From an uncultured Lachnospiraceae bacterium (GTDB taxonomy: Bacteria > Bacillota > Clostridia > Lachnospirales > Lachnospiraceae), in NCBI GenBank assembly GCA_937910785.1, contig CALDLG010000100.1, positions 1 through 27,970 of the forward strand: a stretch of 27,970 nt of DNA, given 5' to 3'. The notes below the pieces were generated by a model. The model saw only the letters and a list, made by a program, of their open reading frames with translations, was not told the DNA's origin and searched no databases. How positions within the stretch are numbered: position 1 is the stretch's first letter; each line of letters starts with the position of its first letter. Position numbers and translations under genes: made by a program. Shown piece by piece: positions 21,337 to 27,248 of the stretch.

Positions 21337-21613
21337 AGCAGTAAGGGAAAGCGGAGTAACCGCAAGGCAGGCGGCGGAGAAAGGAGATGCCATTGATTTT
21401 GTTGCAAAGTTTTATGGAATTGGAAAGAAAGAAGCAGCGTTACAGATTGCGTCAGATTTCGGTATCCGTTATGAGGATAAAAGGGGCAGGAAGCCGCTGC
21501 CAAAGCGTAAGCGGAAGTTACCGCCGGAGCGGAGGTTTGAGAGGGCAGAAAAGAAGTGTTTTCGGGTGCTGTCTGATTACCTCTGCTGTCTTAGGGACCG
21601 TTGCCAATGTTGA
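21323..21613 (+). pseudogene. Remnant of a conjugative-element CHC2-type primase lacking its zinc finger
   Basis: The frame begins MSVFEAVRESGVTARQAAE, the opening of CHC2 zinc-finger primase-like proteins of integrative elements. It then jumps directly to KGDAIDFVAKFYGIGKKEAA, which in intact proteins follows the zinc finger (CPFH...CFGCG). About forty residues holding all the zinc ligands are absent, and the join keeps the frame. It goes on with LQIASDFGIRYEDK and a basic stretch, then loses the family pattern after LSDYLCCLRD and stops. Without the zinc ligands it cannot bind template as a normal primase would. It marks the former presence of a conjugative element. Confidence 0.65.
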
Positions 21614-21832
21614 AAATGAAAGCGAGGGAGAAAGCGTATGACAAGAGCCGGGAAACTGAAAAGCCGAGGTAACGTATCCATCCCGTTTACGGGGTGCGCC
21701 AAAGGACAGGTTAAAGCGTGTTATTCTCCACGATTTAGAGCATGAGAAACAGTGCGGATCAGGAAAAGGTAATAAAAAAGGGTGAATACATACTTGACAA
21801 GCAGCAACAGGTAAATAATCTGTAAAAAAGTG
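21614..21832 (+). other. Non-coding or degraded stretch before the hicB promoter
   Basis: I see only short frames here, such as 21 codons from ATG 21610 (LKMKAREKAYDKSRETEKPR) and 35 codons from ATG 21638. They are probably scraps of the mobile element. A first TTGACA at 21794-21799 with TAATCT 16 bases later is a weak extra promoter candidate. Confidence 0.4.
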
Positions 21833-21861
21833 TTGACAAAGCATTTGATGCGTATTACAAT
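21833..21861 (+). promoter_or_regulatory. Near-consensus promoter of the HicB-type antitoxin gene
   Basis: TTGACA (21833-21838) and TACAAT (21856-21861) are exactly 17 bases apart. The spacer includes GCAT-TTG-ATGC, a small inverted repeat. Transcription would start near 21868, just before the repeated motif at 21879-21899, a typical place for autoregulation. Confidence 0.85.
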
Positions 21862-21878
21862 ACATATTATAAAGAATG

Positions 21879-21899
21879 TGCATTGCAATATGCATTGCA
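21879..21899. promoter_or_regulatory. Repeated TGCATTGCA operator candidate
   Basis: TGCATTGCA occurs at 21879-21887 and again at 21891-21899, 12 bases apart centre to centre. Together with flanking bases they make an imperfect palindrome (GTGCA...TGCAC). The site covers the first transcribed bases of the hicB promoter, so a bound ribbon-helix-helix dimer would block transcription (inference). Confidence 0.55.
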
Positions 21900-21944
21900 C
21901 ACGGAAGAACAGGAAGTATCGAAAATCAGGAAAAGGACACGGTT

Positions 21945-22334
21945 ATGACAATGAAAGAAAATTATGTGTTTCCGGCGAGATTTGAACGGACGGGACAGGA
22001 CCGCCTCAAAATCATATTTCCGGATTTTCCGGAGATTCTGACGGAAGCGGAATCCTTTGAGCAGGCGCTCGGCGCGGCACAGGAAGCGCTGGCGGTCACG
22101 ATTATGGGATATGACGCGGAGAAGCGGAAAATTCCGGAGCCTTCTTTTTATCAAAAGGATGTGGTTTATGTGCACATCTGGATGCCGTTTTATAAAAATA
22201 TGGCAAGGGAGGTTTATGTGCGGAAGTCGGTTACCATCCCGGAATGGCTGAATATACTGGCCGGGAAAAATTCTGTGAATTATTCTGCCGCATTGGTAAA
22301 AGGCATTAAAGCAGAACTGGGGATTGAAGAATAA
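21945..22334 (+). CDS. HicB-type antitoxin with C-terminal DNA-binding segment, no HicA next to it
   Basis: The 129-residue protein starts at ATG 21945, seven bases after AAAGGA; the open frame extends upstream through the operator but has no ribosome site there. Residues 6-65 have the partly degraded RNase H-like HicB fold: YVFPARFERTG, IIFPDFPEILTEAESFEQALGAAQEALA-like sequence. The C-terminal part VRKSVTIPEWLNILAG and SAALVKGIKAELGI is a ribbon-helix-helix type DNA-binding region. HicB neutralises the HicA mRNA-cleaving toxin and represses the operon. No HicA frame (about 60-80 residues, with the GSH motif) is adjacent on either side. It may be solitary, or work with the tiny ORFs that follow. 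Confidence 0.85.
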   Translation: MTMKENYVFPARFERTGQDRLKIIFPDFPEILTEAESFEQALGAAQEALAVTIMGYDAEKRKIPEPSFYQKDVVYVHIWMPFYKNMAREVYVRKSVTIPEWLNILAGKNSVNYSAALVKGIKAELGIEE

Positions 22335-22370
22335 GAAATCCGACAGAAAATCCGCAAAGGAGGTAAGGCA

Positions 22371-22448
22371 ATGAGAAAGATGAGAAAGTCTGAGATTTTT
22401 AACCCGGCAGGAATTCCGGAAGAGTTCAGGGAAGGAGCGTGGATTTAA
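22371..22448 (+). CDS. 25-residue ORF with a consensus ribosome site
   Basis: AAAGGAGG (22356-22363) sits seven bases before ATG 22371, an ideal distance. The peptide begins MRKMRKSEIFNPAG and ends FREGAWI: a basic front, an acidic centre and no hydrophobic core. It follows hicB by 36 bases in the same transcript. I do not recognise it. It could be a coupling leader for the peptide that follows, whose start lies two bases after its stop. Confidence 0.4.
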   Translation: MRKMRKSEIFNPAGIPEEFREGAWI

Positions 22449-22450
22449 AG

Positions 22451-22531
22451 ATGGATGTGGAGGATATTGTTAAAATCGTAAAAAATGTCGCAAGGGCGAT
22501 CGTTGCGGTGCTTGATATTTTTGAAGATTAA
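22451..22531 (+). CDS. 26-residue amphipathic peptide ORF
   Basis: The frame from ATG 22451 encodes MDVEDIVKIVKNVARAIVAV and then LDIFED. The spacing of V, I, L and A against D, K, R and E gives an amphipathic helix reminiscent in layout of delta-toxin or phenol-soluble modulins and of small type I toxins. AAGGAG is about 13 bases upstream, somewhat far, so translation may be coupled to the previous ORF (its stop is two bases before). Like the next ORF it has 26 residues and ends in ED. Confidence 0.4.
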   Translation: MDVEDIVKIVKNVARAIVAVLDIFED

Positions 22532-22569
22532 TGCGGATGCCGTATCGGGCGTGGAAGAGGAGGAACAAA

Positions 22570-22650
22570 ATGAGCGTTTTAAAGGTGATCAGGATAACCT
22601 GCGAAGTGATCGGGGGTATTGTATGCCTCATCTCGGCGTTGGAGGATTAA
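22570..22650 (+). CDS. 26-residue hydrophobic peptide ORF
   Basis: GAGGAGG (about 22557-22563) lies a few bases before ATG 22570. The peptide is MSVLKVIRITCEVIGGIVCL followed by ISALED, hydrophobic enough to span or lie in a membrane, with two cysteines. It ends in ED, has the same length as the preceding peptide, and lies six bases before a terminator, which closes the unit. Function unknown; a toxin, signalling peptide or membrane microprotein are all possible. Confidence 0.45.
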   Translation: MSVLKVIRITCEVIGGIVCLISALED

Positions 22651-22655
22651 GACGG

Positions 22656-22691
22656 AAGCCACCGGAGTTTCAGAAGCTTTGGTGGCTTTTT
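22656..22691 (+). terminator. Terminator between the small ORFs and the kinase-like gene
   Basis: AAGCCACC (22656-22663) pairs with GGTGGCTT (22681-22688) around a 17-base loop, and TTTTT runs from 22687 to 22691. Only 36 bases separate it from the next start codon and no convincing promoter lies there, so the following operon may depend on read-through or on a promoter inside the small ORFs. Confidence 0.7.
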
Positions 22692-22727
22692 GACTGGAAG
22701 GGAATGGAAACGGAAAGGAAGGGCGGC

Positions 22728-24722
22728 ATGCGCGAAATATTGGATTTTTTTGATAAAATGAAAGAGGAGCTGGGAGAAGATTTTGCGAATACGAATGTGT
22801 TTGGAGAGAAATTGGAAATCGATGACTATCTGGACGAACAAGTGCCGTGGGAGAGAGTTTTGCGGGACAGAGAACGATGCCTGAAGAAGCTGGACGAATA
22901 TTTTGCGGCGGAAAAAGATCTCATAAAGCGGGAGCTTGCCGTCGTGATGTACTGTAATTTTCAAATCCGGTACGGCATGACGGGAAGGATGGAAAAGGAG
23001 GGAAGAGTCGAGGCGTATGACGGGCTGGAGGCCCTTTTCGACGGACTGGAAAGCGGCCAGCAGAATATGAGGAAGCTGTATACTGCGGTAAAGACACAGG
23101 ATTTTGCCGCATTTGACCGGATTCTGCAAATTCATAAGGATTCGGTTGCGGCCAAAATCTATCAATTTGTGCGCATGTGCAGTGACTATTGCTGGGAAAT
23201 CGGGGAAAAGTCGGAAGGTGACGTTGAGGCGGTCATAAAATATGAAAAAATGTGGATGTTGTATGAATCGATGCCGGCTCCCTGGAAGGAGTATATTCTG
23301 GGGGAGGGAGAGCTGATCAAAAGAAGCGGCAACTATGCGGTATGCGATAACCTGCTTCCCTATGTGCAGATGATTTCGATGAAAGAAATTCTGATGGAAT
23401 ATATTCCCCAATACTATGGGAGGCTGTTGGATCTGTTTGAAATCAGCCGTGATACGAAAGCGGGGGAAATCCATAATGAGTTCCGGAAAAGATCGGGGCT
23501 TGGAACCATAGATAGCTATGTGACCGGAGCGTCTGAGGGATTTGAAAAACAGACGGAAAAAGAGCAGGTTTGCAGGATGGTGGAGATTTCAGCAAATTTA
23601 CTGGAACTGTATGGACAAAGCTTAGAGAAGCTTAACCGGCAGGAGGTAATGGTTAATACGCAGTGTCTTCTGGAAAAGCTGCATTATCTGCTGAACGATA
23701 ATGAGGAGCAGCAAGACTGGTCGGAAGAAACGGATCTGCTGAAAGAAATTCCATTCAGCGAAATGGCGCCGGCTGTTCGATGCGCGTATCTGCATATTCC
23801 GGTCAGGGCGCCGGGAAAACGTCCGCTGTTTGATTCACACTATATGGCCTTTTCCCTGAACCGCGAGGTGGTCAGAAATACGACGCAGAAGAGGGAGATG
23901 ATGGACTACTATGCCCACAGCTGGAAGCATATTGCCTATCCGCAGACCGTAAAGGAGGTGGCGGAGGAGCTTGCGAAGACCAACCTTTCGATGGCCAACC
24001 GGCTGATGAAGGCATATCATAGCGAAAAGACGCTGCAGAGAAGCATCCAGCTGCTGCAGTATATCAATTCAGGCAATGAGAAAGAGGTCAGCAATGCCTT
24101 CCGGAATGGGATCGCGCTGTCCGGCAGAGATACGGCAGGCGCGCAGGACCTGAAAGCAGTTCTTTCGGAGAGTCTGGATCTGGTCGTCTTTAAAATATTG
24201 ATGACGGAAAGCGACGACAGTAGTAAAATGGAAGTATGCCGAAGGAAATGGGGATGTGTCCGCTCCATGGAAGAACTGCGGGAAAAGTATGTGCGGGACT
24301 TTCTGGAGGAGCAGGGCGGAGGAGGAGACATCGTCTTCTGGGTGAATGAGAATCTTCTGCCGGTCTCACTGTCCATAGACGGGGAATGGGAGAGGGTCCG
24401 CTTCAAAAAGGAGAGTTTTACCGTGAATCAGTTCAAGGAAATTCTGGTGGAGATTTTTACGAACGTATTTCTGCATGGCGAAAGCTATATGAGGATTTCC
24501 TTTGAAAGCCATGAAAACCGGATGGAGATCGTTGTGGAAAACGGCTGTGGAGGAGAAGAAGCGGCGAACAGGAAGGGGCTTTCGACGATGGAGACCGTAT
24601 TGGACAGCATTAATTTCGGCGCCGGATTAAATAGAAATAGTGTGGAAAGGTCACTGGAGAACGGCATTTACCGGATCTGTATCTGTTTTGACCAAAAACT
24701 GATGATGAAAAGGGGGCGGTAA
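22728..24722 (+). CDS. Soluble, divergent histidine-kinase-like protein with a large helical N-terminal region
   Basis: I start at ATG 22728 (AAAGGA eight bases upstream), giving 664 residues; the open frame upstream crosses the terminator and is not expected to be coding. No membrane segment or known sensor is visible. Residues 1-340 are helical and could be a repeat scaffold. Residues 390-440 look like a dimerisation and phospho-acceptor region: YYAHSWKHIAYP offers histidine 397 or 401, with a following proline. Residues 565-655 resemble the ATPase domain: EIFTNVFLHG has the E575...N579 pair of the N box, VVENGCGG replaces the usual DxGxG, and KGLSTMETVL matches the GLG lid. Kinase activity is therefore plausible but unproven. 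It ends one base before the receiver-effector gene, so the two are a unit. Confidence 0.7.
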   Translation: MREILDFFDKMKEELGEDFANTNVFGEKLEIDDYLDEQVPWERVLRDRERCLKKLDEYFAAEKDLIKRELAVVMYCNFQIRYGMTGRMEKEGRVEAYDGLEALFDGLESGQQNMRKLYTAVKTQDFAAFDRILQIHKDSVAAKIYQFVRMCSDYCWEIGEKSEGDVEAVIKYEKMWMLYESMPAPWKEYILGEGELIKRSGNYAVCDNLLPYVQMISMKEILMEYIPQYYGRLLDLFEISRDTKAGEIHNEFRKRSGLGTIDSYVTGASEGFEKQTEKEQVCRMVEISANLLELYGQSLEKLNRQEVMVNTQCLLEKLHYLLNDNEEQQDWSEETDLLKEIPFSEMAPAVRCAYLHIPVRAPGKRPLFDSHYMAFSLNREVVRNTTQKREMMDYYAHSWKHIAYPQTVKEVAEELAKTNLSMANRLMKAYHSEKTLQRSIQLLQYINSGNEKEVSNAFRNGIALSGRDTAGAQDLKAVLSESLDLVVFKILMTESDDSSKMEVCRRKWGCVRSMEELREKYVRDFLEEQGGGGDIVFWVNENLLPVSLSIDGEWERVRFKKESFTVNQFKEILVEIFTNVFLHGESYMRISFESHENRMEIVVENGCGGEEAANRKGLSTMETVLDSINFGAGLNRNSVERSLENGIYRICICFDQKLMMKRGR

Positions 24723-24723
24723 T

Positions 24724-26547
24724 ATGAGATACCTCTGGGTGGAAGATTTTGACGGCGACAGTGAAAGCAGGAATGTCAGCCGGAGGCTCTGGGAAAGCCA
24801 TTTTCAGCTGGAAGGAAAGATCAGCAGGATTTTTGGGACGCTGGAGGAGGTCCTGCTTTTTCTGGAGGAACCGACGAACTGGAGATATTTCGATGCGGTG
24901 CTGATCGATATCAGGTTTCCGGTCAGCGCCGGTATACCGGAGGATGAGATCTATGATACCTATTTCGGCAGCTTTCTGAAAAAAGAGCAGTTTCTGAGAT
25001 ACGCGAAGCCGGTCAATAACGATCCGAGCTCCTCCTCCGCAGGGGTTCTGCTGTTTCTCGCGCTGGTGCACCGGTACAGCTACAGCCAGAGCAGAATCGC
25101 TTTTATCTCGGCTAACGTGGATGGAAGCGGGGAGCAGCTGTCCTGCCTGAAGAGGATGCGGGAATATCTTTGCAAAGCCGTTTATGAGCCATTGTCGGAG
25201 GAAGATATCGCTGACTTTTCCGAAGGGAACGGGACGTTGGAGGAACGGTACGGGGAAGCAGGAGAAACTTTTGAGGAGATTCCCGAAGAAATGGATTTTC
25301 CGGGAACGGCTGAAATCGGTTTTCCAACCCTGGAAAAAACGAATATGTCAAAATCCGGTCAGGCGGGTACCGCACCGGCGCGGATGGAAAAGCAGGAGGC
25401 GGAGGATCTTCTTCATAAGCTGGACCGGATAGAGAAACGGATTCTGCCGTTCCTGTCGGATGAGGGGCGAAGCGGTTTAAAATATGACAGCGTGAAAGCG
25501 GAATTCGGCAAAGTAGGACTGTTAGTGCCGCGGGCTTTCGAGAAGCCCGATGGGGGCGGTCAGATGGAAATCTCGTGGCAGTTCCGGTTCTGGAGCGATT
25601 ACTGGCTGGGGACGGAATACTACCGGCTGAGATCGCGGATCATACCGGTCTGCCTGACGATAGAAAAGGCGGTGAAGGAGGCGGCGGAAGAAGAGCGGGA
25701 GCGGATCATTTCCCCCTGTTGCCGGCTGCTTTCACCGGCGGGAGGCGCTGCATTAAAGGGCAGTTCCATGCCGGCGGAAATATCTGTTTTGTCGGGAAAT
25801 ATGGAAAAGGAGCTGTTAAACCTGTTAGCGGATATTGTGGAGCTGTTTCCGGCAAGCGTATGGATTGACAGCGGCGAGAGGGAAAAATACGCTTCTTTAT
25901 ACGGCAGAATTCTGAGGGTATGCGTGAGTCTGTGCGAAAAGATGGGAAATAAGCGCGCTTATGAAAATTCCTGCAGGGCGGTTCTGAAAATTGCGAGAAA
26001 CTGGCTTGCGCATCAGGGAATCCGGGATGTGGAGGCCTTCGATGTGGCATTTCTGTTTCATCTCATGACTCATACGTTCTTCGATATGACGGGAAATCCG
26101 GAATACGCGGAGCAGGAGGCGGAGCTGATACGGGAATTCTGCAGCCGGGACAGGCTTTCCGGAAATCCGGACAGAGCGGCGGTTCTTTCCGGATGCAGAG
26201 CCGCCGTGGATAAGAAACACCGGGAGGCTTTTGCTGTGTTTGTCAGATCCGGGGGCCATAGTCCGAAGAAACAAAAAGAGCTCTGGGACGAAGGATATAA
26301 AAGGGATGGACGTGTTGTTTACAGCTACCGGAAAAATGCATCCTTATATGATGTGATCTCCGCTCTGGGAAACGAATACAGTCCGGTCCGGGAAGAGGTC
26401 TCCATGGGGGAGCTGTATCTGCTGTTTCTGGAAAATATGGGTAATGATGGGGAGCAGTGGGATGATGATCTTGTAAAAGAGCTTTTTGTCCGTCTTTCGG
26501 AGGAGGCGGAGCGAGAAAGGGAGGAATATGGACAGGAAAGACGTTAG
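24724..26547 (+). CDS. Divergent receiver domain fused to a large helical region with an RNWLAH (HEPN-like) motif
   Basis: The 607-residue protein starts one base after the kinase-like gene. Residues 1-160 read as an atypical receiver: acidic E7/D8 in YLWVEDFD, a candidate phospho-acceptor D62 in DAVLIDIRFP, S129 in IAFISAN at the usual Thr/Ser place, and K151. There is an insertion between strands three and four (about residues 70-108), and a poorly conserved Glu/Gly-rich linker at 165-225. Residues 230-600 are helical; ARNWLAHQG with R425 and H430 fits the Rx4-6H signature of HEPN ribonucleases and lies between two long helices as in that fold. No DNA-binding domain is seen. I infer a signal-activated effector, possibly an RNase. 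The last 20 bases overlap hypB. Confidence 0.65.
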   Translation: MRYLWVEDFDGDSESRNVSRRLWESHFQLEGKISRIFGTLEEVLLFLEEPTNWRYFDAVLIDIRFPVSAGIPEDEIYDTYFGSFLKKEQFLRYAKPVNNDPSSSSAGVLLFLALVHRYSYSQSRIAFISANVDGSGEQLSCLKRMREYLCKAVYEPLSEEDIADFSEGNGTLEERYGEAGETFEEIPEEMDFPGTAEIGFPTLEKTNMSKSGQAGTAPARMEKQEAEDLLHKLDRIEKRILPFLSDEGRSGLKYDSVKAEFGKVGLLVPRAFEKPDGGGQMEISWQFRFWSDYWLGTEYYRLRSRIIPVCLTIEKAVKEAAEEERERIISPCCRLLSPAGGAALKGSSMPAEISVLSGNMEKELLNLLADIVELFPASVWIDSGEREKYASLYGRILRVCVSLCEKMGNKRAYENSCRAVLKIARNWLAHQGIRDVEAFDVAFLFHLMTHTFFDMTGNPEYAEQEAELIREFCSRDRLSGNPDRAAVLSGCRAAVDKKHREAFAVFVRSGGHSPKKQKELWDEGYKRDGRVVYSYRKNASLYDVISALGNEYSPVREEVSMGELYLLFLENMGNDGEQWDDDLVKELFVRLSEEAEREREEYGQERR

Positions 26548-27232
26548 AATTCTTGAAATCAAACAGAGTGTGTTTGCGGATAACGATAAACAGGCGGAAG
26601 GGCTTCGGCAGGAGTTAAGGGAGAAGGGCGTTTTTCTCCTGAATCTGATGTCGTCTCCGGGCGCCGGTAAGACGACGACTCTGCTGCGGACGATCGAGGC
26701 GCTGAAAGATACGCTCCGGATCGGCGTGATGGAGGCGGATATCGATTCGGATGTGGATGCAAGGGCCATATCCGGTTCCGGCGTGAAGGCGATTCAGCTG
26801 CATACGGGCGGCATGTGCCATCTGGATGCGCAGATGACGAGGCAGGGACTGGAAGGGCTCGGAACGGATGGGCTCGATCTGGCGGTTCTTGAAAACGTGG
26901 GCAATCTGGTCTGTCCGGCGGAATTCGATACCGGCGCATCGAAGAACGCGATGATTCTGTCCGTACCGGAGGGAGACGATAAGCCGTTAAAATATCCGCT
27001 GATGTTTTCCGTCTGCGATATCGTGCTGATCAATAAAATCGACGTGCTGCCTTATTTTGATTTTGATATGGACAGGTGTCGGGAATCTGTTCATATGCGG
27101 AACCCGAAGGCGGAAATTCTTCCGATCTGCGCAAGGACGGGAGAAGGAATCGAAGGGTGGTGCAGCTGGCTGGAAGCGGAAGTGCGGAAATGGCAGGCCG
27201 GGAAGAGGAACCCGGAAGCCGGGATGAGATGA
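26528..27232 (+). CDS. hypB: Hydrogenase nickel-incorporation GTPase HypB
   Basis: HypB is the SIMIBI-class GTPase that delivers nickel to [NiFe]-hydrogenase precursors, usually with HypA. The start is ATG 26528 after AAAGGGAGG, giving 234 residues; an upstream ATG in the same frame lies inside the previous gene. Visible are the P loop SSPGAGKTT (42-50), EADIDSDVDA, the nickel/zinc site GGMCHLDAQM with C97 and H98, ENVGNLVCPAEFDTGA with C129, and NKID at 169-172. The N-terminal CxxCGC nickel site of the E. coli protein is absent, as in many orthologues. No hypA or hydrogenase gene is in the window. It overlaps the receiver-effector gene by 20 bases and precedes an iron-sulfur protein. Confidence 0.94.
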   Translation: MDRKDVRILEIKQSVFADNDKQAEGLRQELREKGVFLLNLMSSPGAGKTTTLLRTIEALKDTLRIGVMEADIDSDVDARAISGSGVKAIQLHTGGMCHLDAQMTRQGLEGLGTDGLDLAVLENVGNLVCPAEFDTGASKNAMILSVPEGDDKPLKYPLMFSVCDIVLINKIDVLPYFDFDMDRCRESVHMRNPKAEILPICARTGEGIEGWCSWLEAEVRKWQAGKRNPEAGMR

Positions 27233-27248
27233 TACGGAGGAGGAAGGT

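Noticed and set aside
17169..21900. Attachment-site repeat of the tRNA-Thr 3' end marking an integrated element
   Set aside because: I looked for a second copy of the TTCCCGTCAGCAGCT-type sequence downstream in the window and saw none, so integration at this tRNA is not supported here.
21876..21944. Earlier start for the HicB-type protein
   Set aside because: The extra 23 residues are encoded by the operator-like repeat and have no ribosome site; ATG 21945 has AAAGGA at good distance.
22485..22727. Upstream extension of the kinase-like gene to an earlier start
   Set aside because: It would cross a T-tailed terminator and two small ORFs, lacks a ribosome site, and its product has no structural character; the start at 22728 fits better.
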